Origin: an uncultured Prevotellaceae bacterium
Lineage (GTDB): Bacteria > Bacteroidota > Bacteroidia > Bacteroidales > Bacteroidaceae
Direction: 5' to 3'
Assembly: GCA_902799905.1 (NCBI GenBank)
Contig: CADCCB010000024.1
Location: 1-64,000 of the forward strand
DNA: 64,000 nt
Every line of letters begins with the position of its first letter. Within the stretch, counting starts at the first letter, position 1. Under the pieces are notes generated by a model. The model was given only the letters and a program-made list of their open reading frames with translations, ran no database searches and had not been told where the DNA came from. Shown here piece by piece: positions 10,365 to 17,606 of this stretch. The position numbers and the translations under genes are program-made.

Positions 10365-10390
10365 TCAGTACAATTATCGATAATCGGCGA

Positions 10391-10421
10391 CAAAAGTAAT
10401 AAATCTGCGTGAAATACGCAA
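10391..10421 (-). promoter_or_regulatory. Promoter of hflX
   Basis: The -7 box TACTTTTG (complement of 10391-10398) and a TTG at 10419-10421 are 20 bp apart, 27 bases before the ATG. Confidence 0.6.
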
Positions 10422-10473
10422 GTATTCATTAAACTTTATGAGGGGAACCGTATCAAAATAATGAAAAATTGCT

Positions 10474-10481
10474 TAACTTTG
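10474..10481 (+). promoter_or_regulatory. -7 box of the PL11 gene
   Basis: TAACTTTG. It falls inside the longest open frame (which begins at an ATG at 10461), so the earlier ATG cannot be the start. Transcription would begin near 10485 and translation at 10503. Confidence 0.65.
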
Positions 10482-10502
10482 CACCCACAAACAACTAGGT
10501 CA

Positions 10503-12506
10503 ATGAAACAGAATCTACTAAGCGTCTTGCTTACATTATTATGCCTGGGGGCTATGGCACAGCCGAGATACGACTATGCCAATTTGAGTACAGAGAAACT
10601 GGACCGTGGTGTCGTGGCCGTCCGACAGGCCGACGGCAAAGTCTTCGTGTCATGGCGTATCCTCAGGGATGACAGCAAGGGCGAGGCCTTCGATGTCTAT
10701 CGCAACGGCGTCAAACTCAACGCAAAGCCGCTGACTGAAGGCGGCTCGTACTTTATCGACGAACAGCCGATTGACGGTGAGGCGACTTATGAGGTAAGGA
10801 GATGTGATGGCGTAGACACCATTTCTCATTCCTCATTTCTCTTTTCTCCTTCAGCCCCTACGGGCTATATCCCCATCAAACTCAACAAGCCAGAGGGCGG
10901 CAAGGTTCCCACCATTCAGATGCAACAACCACGTCAGCCACGCAACAACGGCAACCGACAGGGGCGAGGACAAGGCTTCGGATGGCGCGACACGGGTCAG
11001 TTCACCTATTCGGCCAACGATGCGACGGTGGCCGATGTCGATGGCGACGGACAATATGAGATTATCCTGAAGTGGGATCCCTCTAATGCTCACGACAACG
11101 CCCACGACGGCTATACTGGCCCTACCCTATTGGACTGTTACAAAATAGTCCCTGGTGCATCTGCAGATGGTCAAGTGACAAATAGCAAACTGCTGTGGCG
11201 CATCAATCTGGGACGCAACATCCGCAGCGGCGCCCACTACGTTCCGTTCATCGCCTACGACTTCGACGGCGACGGCTGTGCCGAACTGATGGTGAAGACG
11301 GCTGATGGAACCATCGACGGCCAGGGCCATGTGCTCGGCGATACCCTCGCCGACTATCGCAGCAAGACTGGCCGCATCCTCTCCGGGCCGGAATATATCA
11401 CCATCTTCAACGGTCTGACAGGTGCCGCGATGGACACTAGGCCATATATCCCGGAACGTGGCGAACTGAAAGCCTGGGGCGACGAGCGCGGCAACCGATC
11501 AGAACGCTATCTGGCTGGGATGGGATACCTGGGAAAGGTAAAGGGTAAAGTGAATAGTGAAAAATTGGCTTCCGCCCTCTTCTGCCGCGGCTACTACACC
11601 CGATCCGTCATTGCTGCCTGGGACTGGGACGGCCACGAACTGAAGAATCGCTGGACCTTCGACACCAACGAAAAGCCCTGGCACTCGTATGCCGGACAGG
11701 GCAACCACAACTTGCGCATCGCCGATGTCGATGGCGACGGCTTCGATGAGATCACCTATGGTTCGATGGCTGTCGATAACGATGGCACGGGTCTCTACAA
11801 CACAGGCATGGGTCACGGCGATGCCATCCATCTGGTGACAGAGCCACAGTCAGACCGTCTCTATATCTGGGACTGCCACGAAAACCGCCGTGACGGCTCT
11901 GACCTACGCGATGCCAAAACGGGCGAGGTTATCTTCCAGATACCCAGCAAAAGCGATGTAGGCCGTGCGATGGCTGCCGACATCGACCCCACCAATCCTG
12001 GCTGGGAGATGTGGAGTGCCGACAGTCACGGCATACGTAACATGAAAGGTGAGATCATCAACAAGGCCAAAGATGCCGACGACCCGCAGCACACCAATTA
12101 TCTAATGATGGGTGGCCGCTGGCTCTCCATGAACTTCGGCATCTGGTGGGACGGTGACCTGCTGCGCGAACTGCTCGACCGTGCCACCGTCTCGAAATAC
12201 GACTGGGAGAACCAGCGTATCGTTGATATACTACGGTTCGACGGTGTCTTCAACAACGGTACGAAGTCGAACCCCTGCCTCTCGGCCGATATCCTTGGCG
12301 ACTGGCGCGAGGAGGTGCTTATCCGCAATCGCGAGTCCACCGAACTGCGTCTTTACACGACGACCATCCCCACCGACTACCGCATCGACTGTCTGATGCA
12401 GGACATCCCCTACCGCATCTCTGTAGCCACAGAGAATGTCGGCTACAACCAGCCCCCAGAGCCCGGCTATTACATTGGTCCCGACCGCACCGACTACCTC
12501 AAGTAA
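10503..12506 (+). CDS. Secreted rhamnogalacturonan endolyase, family PL11
   Basis: 667 residues. Cleaves the rhamnogalacturonan I backbone of pectin by beta-elimination, leaving unsaturated galacturonate ends. The signal peptide MKQNLLSVLLTLLCLGAMAQ fits start ATG 10503, downstream of a -7 box. The beta-propeller shows Ca-binding DxDGDG motifs (VADVDGDGQYEI, YDFDGDGCAEL, IADVDGDGFDEI) typical of the YesW/YesX family. Two in-frame heptamer insertions are visible: HSSFLFSPSA (10821-10848) and GKVKGKVNSEK (11530-11564). The neighbouring ExuT-like transporter and KduI use its products. A terminator follows at 12588-12620. Confidence 0.93.
   Translation: MKQNLLSVLLTLLCLGAMAQPRYDYANLSTEKLDRGVVAVRQADGKVFVSWRILRDDSKGEAFDVYRNGVKLNAKPLTEGGSYFIDEQPIDGEATYEVRRCDGVDTISHSSFLFSPSAPTGYIPIKLNKPEGGKVPTIQMQQPRQPRNNGNRQGRGQGFGWRDTGQFTYSANDATVADVDGDGQYEIILKWDPSNAHDNAHDGYTGPTLLDCYKIVPGASADGQVTNSKLLWRINLGRNIRSGAHYVPFIAYDFDGDGCAELMVKTADGTIDGQGHVLGDTLADYRSKTGRILSGPEYITIFNGLTGAAMDTRPYIPERGELKAWGDERGNRSERYLAGMGYLGKVKGKVNSEKLASALFCRGYYTRSVIAAWDWDGHELKNRWTFDTNEKPWHSYAGQGNHNLRIADVDGDGFDEITYGSMAVDNDGTGLYNTGMGHGDAIHLVTEPQSDRLYIWDCHENRRDGSDLRDAKTGEVIFQIPSKSDVGRAMAADIDPTNPGWEMWSADSHGIRNMKGEIINKAKDADDPQHTNYLMMGGRWLSMNFGIWWDGDLLRELLDRATVSKYDWENQRIVDILRFDGVFNNGTKSNPCLSADILGDWREEVLIRNRESTELRLYTTTIPTDYRIDCLMQDIPYRISVATENVGYNQPPEPGYYIGPDRTDYLK
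10821..10848 (+). repeat. ATTTCTC heptamer array inside the PL11 gene
   Basis: ATTTCTC, ATTCCTC, ATTTCTC, TTTTCTC in exact seven-base register. Encodes SHSSFLFSP in a surface-loop position between the N-terminal domain and the propeller. Confidence 0.75.
11530..11564 (+). repeat. GGTAAAG/TGAAAAA heptamer array inside the PL11 gene
   Basis: GGTAAAG, GGTAAAG, TGAATAG, TGAAAAA, encoding GKVKGKVNSEK in frame. Same general class as the GTGAAAA array in hflX. Confidence 0.7.
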
Positions 12507-12587
12507 AGGAAAAAGGGGAGTAAAGCGAGAAGGCGAAGAAGCAAAAACCACAGTCACTCGTAAACCAGCATTCCTTGCAAAGGAAAG

Positions 12588-12620
12588 TCGGCGGAATTAG
12601 TAATCAATTCCGCCGATTTT
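12588..12620 (+). terminator. Terminator after the PL11 gene
   Basis: Perfect 11-bp stem TCGGCGGAATT/AATTCCGCCGA with a 7-base loop, then TTTT. A partial copy of the right arm (AATTCGCCGATTTTGG) follows at about 12629. It separates the PL11 gene from the convergent exuT-like gene. Confidence 0.75.
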
Positions 12621-12665
12621 GGTCACCAAATTCGCCGATTTTGGCCAGACAGGGATTATCCTTCT

Positions 12666-14255
12666 TTATTCCACCACGATGGGCTTGTACTTCGGCACGA
12701 GGGTCTTCATGATGAACCAGCCGATGAGGTAGGCTACGGCACAGATGCTGAACACCACCATATAAGCAGCGGGCTTACCCTCAAAGCCAAAAGCGGCCCA
12801 GGGCTGTGTGAGCATCTCACCACCCAGTTCGGTGACCTTGGCCACCATATCGCTGGCAGCAGTACCTGGCTCGATGGTACCCTTAGCCAGATGGAAGGCT
12901 TTCTCGATGGAGTCGCGGGTCATCACCAGCGTCTCACCATTATATGAGAATGAACCGGCTGCCCAGTCAAAGAAGTTACCAGAGCCCTTGTTGATAGCAA
13001 ACGAACCCAGACCGCCAGCCATAGAACCGATACCTGTGATGGTGCCGATGGTGGACTTGGGGAACATATCGCCAATGGTAGAGAAGAGGTTGGCCGACCA
13101 TGCCTGGTGTCCTGCACCAAGCAGACCAATCAAGATAGCAGGCCACCATGCGCTATAGGCGCCAAGGGGCTGTGCCAACAGGCCCAACAGGGGGAAACAG
13201 GCGAAGATGAGCATGGCGCGCATACGACCCAGATAGGGGTTCATGCCACGCTTCTCAACGAAATAGGTAGGCAGGTAGCCGCCACCGATAGACACGAGGG
13301 TAACGATGGCATAGAGAGTGATGATGAGGAGCATACCCATGCCGGAATCGCTGGAATAGCCATACTGGTCGGAGAAATAGGCGGGAGCCCAGAAGAGGAA
13401 GAACCACCATACACCGTCGGTAAGCAGTTTACCCGTGATGAACGACCAGGTCTGCTTAAAGGTAAAGCACTTCCAGAACGAGATAGTCTTCTCTTCCTTT
13501 GCCTCCTGCTTGTTCTGTACATCAGCAATGTCACTGTCCTGCTCAATATAGTTGAGTTCGGCCTGGTTCACATGGCTGCTCTTGTGAGGCTTCTCATAGA
13601 GCCACATCCACAGGCCCATCCATACGAAGCCCAGCACACCAATGACGATGAATGCCATCTCCCAGCCCCAAGCGCGAGCCAAGAGGGGAATGGTGGCGGG
13701 AGCAGCCAAAGCGCCCACGGAAGCACCACTATTAAATATAGAGGTAGAGAAGGCACGGTCTTTCTTGGGGAAATACTCTGCGGTCACCTTGATGGCTGCA
13801 GGGAAGTTACCAGCCTCACCAAGGGCGAGCACCATACGGCAAGCCAGGAACATATACATAGAAATGGTGGCCAGCATCACGGCAGCATCGCCAGTGAGTT
13901 TTCCTAACTCGGCGATAGAGGAATAGCCGCCCCACTGCATAGCAGCCCAGCCGCAACCAGCATGGAGACATGCACCCAGCGACCATACGAAAATGGCAAT
14001 GAGATAACCTTTCTTAGTGCCTGCCCAGTCGATAAACTTACCAGCAAAGAGGTTGGCAATGGCATAGAAGATAGAGAAGATAGCAGTAATATTGCCATAG
14101 TGAGAGTCAGTCCAGTGGAACTCAGGTGCGATAAAGTCTTTCCACGTCAGAGAGAGGACCTGACGGTCCATGTAATTGATGGTCGTTGCCAGGAACAACA
14201 ACCCACAAATAACCCAACGGAAGTTGGACATCTTTGTTTTTGTTAAAGCACTCAT
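12666..14255 (-). CDS. exuT: MFS hexuronate transporter, ExuT-like
   Basis: 529 residues with about 12 membrane segments, of the anion:cation symporter family of the MFS. Start MSALTKTKMSNFRWVICGLLFL leads straight into TM1, followed by TTINYMDRQVLS, the family signature. FACRMVLALGEAGNFPA-type and AWSANLFSTIGDMFPKS motifs match hexuronate (galacturonate/glucuronate) porters. The loop between halves is rather long (about residues 215-255). Placement beside the PL11 lyase and kduI supports uptake of pectin-derived uronates; the exact substrate is inferred. The four-helix-bundle cassette lies between it and kduI. Confidence 0.88.
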   Translation of the reverse strand: MSALTKTKMSNFRWVICGLLFLATTINYMDRQVLSLTWKDFIAPEFHWTDSHYGNITAIFSIFYAIANLFAGKFIDWAGTKKGYLIAIFVWSLGACLHAGCGWAAMQWGGYSSIAELGKLTGDAAVMLATISMYMFLACRMVLALGEAGNFPAAIKVTAEYFPKKDRAFSTSIFNSGASVGALAAPATIPLLARAWGWEMAFIVIGVLGFVWMGLWMWLYEKPHKSSHVNQAELNYIEQDSDIADVQNKQEAKEEKTISFWKCFTFKQTWSFITGKLLTDGVWWFFLFWAPAYFSDQYGYSSDSGMGMLLIITLYAIVTLVSIGGGYLPTYFVEKRGMNPYLGRMRAMLIFACFPLLGLLAQPLGAYSAWWPAILIGLLGAGHQAWSANLFSTIGDMFPKSTIGTITGIGSMAGGLGSFAINKGSGNFFDWAAGSFSYNGETLVMTRDSIEKAFHLAKGTIEPGTAASDMVAKVTELGGEMLTQPWAAFGFEGKPAAYMVVFSICAVAYLIGWFIMKTLVPKYKPIVVE

Positions 14256-14261
14256 AATATT

Positions 14262-14298
14262 TGATAATTTAGAATTTAGAGTTTAGAATTTAGATGTA
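14262..14298 (+). repeat. AATTTAG heptamer array
   Basis: Three AATTTAG-type units with one AGTTTAG unit, directly left of the four-helix-bundle cassette and right of the exuT-like start. The matching array on the other side is at 14744-14777. Confidence 0.7.
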
Positions 14299-14309
14299 TC
14301 GGCTTCGCC

Positions 14310-14332
14310 GAGTAAGAAGTAACAATTAAGAA
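14310..14332 (+). repeat. Left 23-bp inverted arm of the cassette
   Basis: Begins GAGTAAGAAGTAAC and is exactly complementary to 14710-14732. The gene's TAA stop (14333-14335) abuts it. Confidence 0.9.
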
Positions 14333-14701
14333 TTAGGAGACTATCATATTCTTACGCTTTGTCTTGATAATGGTGACTAGCATGCGTTTTATCTCTTCGC
14401 CATCTTCGAAAATCGAATTAAACTGCTTTTCATCAAGATCATTGACATTCCTCAATAAGCGTAACCAATATAGTGTTTCATTACATTCTTTTAAAGAGAT
14501 GTATAGTTTGGCGATAAAATCGCTATCACTAATAGCACATTCTGCTTCTGCATAATTCGCACCAATACTCATTCCGCTGCGCATAATCTGATCTATAATA
14601 TGTCGACCTTTCTTTTCTTTGTCTAGGAAACGGCATAGGTTCACAATCCTTGTAGCATACAGAAGGCATTTCTCATCAAACATCTTGCTGAAATCACTCA
14701 T
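14333..14701 (-). CDS. Four-helix-bundle protein (S23/IVP family)
   Basis: 122 residues, all-helical, with the family signature: the N-terminal LCRFLDKEKKGRHIIDQIMR helix, then the conserved SGMSIGANYAEAE motif (about 42-55), ISDSDFIAKLYISLKECNETLYWLRLL and a basic C-terminus. This family was first seen in intervening sequences of 23S rRNA and is related to the Avd accessory protein of diversity-generating retroelements. A nucleic-acid-binding role is inferred. No reverse transcriptase or variable repeat was seen nearby. ATG 14701 and TAA 14333 lie just inside perfect 23-bp inverted repeats. It interrupts what would otherwise be a kduI-exuT operon. Confidence 0.9.
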   Translation of the reverse strand: MSDFSKMFDEKCLLYATRIVNLCRFLDKEKKGRHIIDQIMRSGMSIGANYAEAECAISDSDFIAKLYISLKECNETLYWLRLLRNVNDLDEKQFNSIFEDGEEIKRMLVTIIKTKRKNMIVS

Positions 14702-14709
14702 CGTATTAC

Positions 14710-14732
14710 TTCTTAATTGTTACTTCTTACTC
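14710..14732 (-). repeat. Right 23-bp inverted arm of the cassette
   Basis: Exact reverse complement of 14310-14332, eight bases before the gene's ATG. It overlaps the outer hairpin at 14731-14743 by two bases. Confidence 0.9.
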
Positions 14733-14743
14733 GACAAAGTCGA

Positions 14744-14777
14744 CACTTCTTAACTCTTAATTCTTAACTCTTAACTC
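14744..14777 (-). repeat. GAGTTAA heptamer array
   Basis: Read on the minus strand: GAGTTAA, GAGTTAA, GAATTAA, GAGTTAA and a degenerate unit. It fills the gap between kduI and the cassette. Confidence 0.75.
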
Positions 14778-14779
14778 CG

Positions 14780-15784
14780 TCATCGGATGTCGATGACGGG
14801 AATGTTGTCCTTATCGTTATAGTACAGGTTCTCGCCAGCCATACCCCAGATGAAGGTGTAGTAGTAGGTGCCTGCTGCAGCATGCATGCTCCACTCAGGC
14901 GACATGATGGCCTGCTCGTTGTGCAGCCACACCACGCGGCTCTCCTCGGGCTGTCCCATGATATGGGCGATAGTCTGATCCTGAGGCAGGTTGAAGTAGT
15001 AGTAAGCCTCGATGCGGCGACCGTGGGTGTGAGGGGGCATCGTGTTCCAGGCAGCGCCAGGATTGAGTTGGGTCAGACCCAGTTGCAACTGGCAGGGACC
15101 TTCCTCCAGCACATCGTTGACGATGAGTTTATAGACGGTACGATTGTTGCACTCCTCCAGCGAACCTACGGGTCCCCATACGGCAGCCTTCAACGAGCCC
15201 TTGCGGCCATCAAGAGTGATCCACTGGGTCTTGTAGTGCTGGTGGGCAGTGGCCGAGTTCAGGTAGAACTTGGCAGGCTTTGCAGCATCCTTCGAGCGGA
15301 AGAGCACCTCCTTGTTCACATCCTTGTCCTTACCAATATGGCCACGGCCTATGTAGAGGGCCTCCTTGGGTGAGAGGGCATACTCCTTGCCATCGACGAT
15401 GACCACGCCGTCGCCCTCACCGCAGTTCACGATACCAATCTCGCGATTGTAGAGGAAATACTTCTCTTTGATGTTCTTATCTACATCAAGACCCAGTTCC
15501 CAGAAATTCTCCAGTTTCAGGGTCTTGGTCACAGGCATCGCGCCGCCAAAGATGAAGCGGTCGTAGTGGCTGTAGGTCAGCAGGATAGAGTCTGCTGCCA
15601 TCACCTTTTCCATCACAAATCGTTCACGAAGGGTCTTCGTGTCGTAGCCCTTCACATCCTCAGGATGGCAGGCCGTCTGGAAACGCACATGCTGGGCACC
15701 AACAAATCTGTCGGCTTCCTGTGCATTTGCAGAAGCAAATGTCATTGCCAAGAGGGTTAGGGAAAGAAATGTTCTTGTTTTCAT
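14780..15784 (-). CDS. kduI: 5-keto-4-deoxyuronate isomerase (KduI) with a signal peptide
   Basis: 334 residues, against about 280 for typical cytoplasmic KduI. It isomerises 5-keto-4-deoxyuronate (from unsaturated galacturonate) to the 2,5-diketo form. The zinc ligands of the cupin are intact: His252, His254, Glu259 in [12 protein letters not shown], and His301 in [11 protein letters not shown]. ATNMPxHTH-type and GMxGEN C-terminal motifs match the family. The extra N-terminus is [22 protein letters not shown], a clear Sec signal peptide with cleavage after residue 21, implying a periplasmic enzyme. No later Met gives a better family-length start (the next frame-matching candidates remove conserved sequence). 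Confidence 0.92.
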   Translation of the reverse strand: MKTRTFLSLTLLAMTFASANAQEADRFVGAQHVRFQTACHPEDVKGYDTKTLRERFVMEKVMAADSILLTYSHYDRFIFGGAMPVTKTLKLENFWELGLDVDKNIKEKYFLYNREIGIVNCGEGDGVVIVDGKEYALSPKEALYIGRGHIGKDKDVNKEVLFRSKDAAKPAKFYLNSATAHQHYKTQWITLDGRKGSLKAAVWGPVGSLEECNNRTVYKLIVNDVLEEGPCQLQLGLTQLNPGAAWNTMPPHTHGRRIEAYYYFNLPQDQTIAHIMGQPEESRVVWLHNEQAIMSPEWSMHAAAGTYYYTFIWGMAGENLYYNDKDNIPVIDIR

Positions 15785-15839
15785 ATACTTTATTTTAAAT
15801 TAAATTCTTGTTTGTACTTGAAACGAATAGTCTATTTTT

Positions 15840-15926
15840 GAAACGAATTAGAATAATCAGAACGAATTAGAACGAATTATTATTCTCATTCGTGAATTAA
15901 TTATTCCAATTATTCCAATTCGTTTC
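15840..15926. repeat. Inverted repeat between PTS IIC and kduI genes
   Basis: 18-bp arms 15840-15857 and 15909-15926, with one mismatch (GAAACGAATTAGAATAAT-type). The interior has tandem AGAACGAATT units. It could form a hairpin between the stop of the PTS IIC gene and kduI. No T-run marks it as a terminator. Confidence 0.7.
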
Positions 15927-15941
15927 TTAAAAATCACATAT

Positions 15942-17513
15942 TTACTTTGAATTCTTTTCCTCACGAACGATGCGGAGGCGGTTCCACACCACCATAGCGA
16001 TGGTGATGAGGGACAGGACACCCATGCCAATCCACTCGAGGTATTCCACACAGGCGAAGATGACATAGCCGAAGAGCGACGAAGCGAAGTCCATAGCACC
16101 AGCATCAAAGCCCTCAGGAATCTTGGCAGCCTTGTCTTGAGTAGCCTCGTAGACCGTATTGGCTGCGTTAGTAAATGCTGGCGCCATATCGGTGACGAAA
16201 TAGAGGCCGATGGTGACGGCCACCAGACCGATGATGAAAGTCTTCACCACATTACCCTTCGTATAAGGCAGCACCATCACAAAGACATAGAACATACCAG
16301 CAAGCGATGCCAACGGCAGGAACTGGTTGCCAGTCTTCGACAGGGCGATGGCCAGAACGAGCGTCACAGGAATCAGGAGCAGCGACACGACAAGCGTTGT
16401 GGGATGACCGATGACCAGAGCCGGCGACATGCCGATATAGACCTTCTTGCCATTGAACTTCTTCTTCACCACCTCCTGTGTCTTCTCTGAGATAGGCATC
16501 AGTCCGTCGATGAACAGACGGGTGATGCGAGGGATGAGTTCCATCACGGCTCCCATCGTCACACCCAGGAAGAGCACATCCTTCACAATGCGCATCACCG
16601 TGTCAAAGGTAGTCAGGGTTGTTACCTTGATGCCCTCTGACAAAGCACTGGCTGTAGCCGTGGCATCACTCAAGGTGTGGCTCTTGAAGGCTGCATTAAA
16701 CACATCCAGACAGCGGTCTAACAGGCTCTTGTCAAAGGCGTTCTGTTCCAAATAGACGCGATAGGCCTCAATGTCGGCGATATGGTTTACATGGCTGGCC
16801 AGTCCAATCAGTGCCCCCACGATGACGCCAAGCACGATAGGCTCGCCCAGTACGCCGAACTTCTTCTTTAGTCCTTCTGCATCGATATCGAGTTTCGAGA
16901 AGCCGGGAATGCGATCCAGTAGCCAGTTGATAACGATGGCGAAAAGGGTAAAACTCTGGCAGAAGGGCTGAGGGATAGAGATACCATCCATGTTGTCGTA
17001 GTACCCCTGAAAGCGGTCGGCTGTCAGGTCGGCCATCACCAGCGTGATGATATAACAGGTAATGGCAGCGAAATAGCCCCACAGCAGGCTCTGATCCATC
17101 ACGAAATAGGCTACGGCACCAATAAAAGCAAAGTGCCAGTAGTTCCACAGGTCGATATTGACCGTACGAGTACACTTGGTGACCAGCAGCAGGAAGTTGA
17201 TGCCCAGACAAATAGGAATGATCAGTGCCCCCACGGCTGTGTTGTAAGCCACGGCTGCGGCAGCAGGCCATCCCATGTCAAACACCTTGAGGTCGAGATT
17301 GAAAATCTTCGAGATGGCTTCCAATGGAATCTTAAAGTTGTCTGTCAACAAAGCCGTGACGATGCCCAAGCCAACGAAACCGACACCCACATAGAGGCCG
17401 CTCTTGAGCGACTTGCCGAACTTCATGCCGATGCACAAGCCAATAATCGTGAAGAGTATCGGCATCATGACCGAGGCTCCCAACTGGATAATGTAACTAA
17501 AAACTTGTTCCAT
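15942..17513 (-). CDS. PTS galactitol-family EIIC-like membrane protein, without IIA/IIB partners
   Basis: 523 residues with about 10-12 hydrophobic segments. N-terminus MEQVFSYIIQLGASVMMPILFTIIGL, then MKFGKSLKSGLYVGVGFVGLG, FDMGWPAAAAVAYNTAVGALIIP and YWHFAFIGAVAYF are typical of GatC/SgcC-type EIIC. It is longer than the usual 420-460 residues, with extra sequence around 265-325. No EIIA or EIIB domain or gene is present nearby, so it probably does not work as a standard phosphotransferase. Proximity to kduI hints at uronate or polyol transport. The start is preceded by TAATTTTG (17552-17559). Confidence 0.8.
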   Translation of the reverse strand: MEQVFSYIIQLGASVMMPILFTIIGLCIGMKFGKSLKSGLYVGVGFVGLGIVTALLTDNFKIPLEAISKIFNLDLKVFDMGWPAAAAVAYNTAVGALIIPICLGINFLLLVTKCTRTVNIDLWNYWHFAFIGAVAYFVMDQSLLWGYFAAITCYIITLVMADLTADRFQGYYDNMDGISIPQPFCQSFTLFAIVINWLLDRIPGFSKLDIDAEGLKKKFGVLGEPIVLGVIVGALIGLASHVNHIADIEAYRVYLEQNAFDKSLLDRCLDVFNAAFKSHTLSDATATASALSEGIKVTTLTTFDTVMRIVKDVLFLGVTMGAVMELIPRITRLFIDGLMPISEKTQEVVKKKFNGKKVYIGMSPALVIGHPTTLVVSLLLIPVTLVLAIALSKTGNQFLPLASLAGMFYVFVMVLPYTKGNVVKTFIIGLVAVTIGLYFVTDMAPAFTNAANTVYEATQDKAAKIPEGFDAGAMDFASSLFGYVIFACVEYLEWIGMGVLSLITIAMVVWNRLRIVREEKNSK

Positions 17514-17551
17514 TTTTATCGTTTTGTTTGTTTTTAAGCGTAGATTGGGTG

Positions 17552-17559
17552 CAAAATTA
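17552..17559 (-). promoter_or_regulatory. -7 box of the PTS IIC-like gene
   Basis: TAATTTTG on the minus strand, 39 bases before the ATG. A matching -33 box is not obvious. Confidence 0.45.
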
Positions 17560-17606
17560 CAAAATTATTTTGAATTATGCACCCGGCTTACCGCTTTTTT
17601 TTCGTT

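Larger units (their letters stand above)
14299..14743. mobile_element. Candidate inverted-repeat cassette carrying a four-helix-bundle gene
   Basis: From the outside in: a hairpin (CGGC-ttc-GCCG, 14300-14310), a 23-bp arm (14310-14332), the gene, a perfect inverted copy of the arm (14710-14732), and a second hairpin (TCGAC-aaa-GTCGA, 14731-14743). The arms are heptamers (GAAGTAA, CAATTAA). Heptamer arrays continue on both outer sides. The layout resembles intervening sequences of 23S rRNA genes, which carry the same protein family between inverted repeats, but here it sits between protein genes. Mobility is inferred. Confidence 0.6.

Noticed and set aside
12503-12545. Heptamer array after the PL11 gene
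   Set aside because: A/G-rich but the seven-base register does not hold over three units.
14333-14701. Diversity-generating retroelement (Avd-like protein)
   Set aside because: No reverse transcriptase gene and no template/variable repeat pair within the window.
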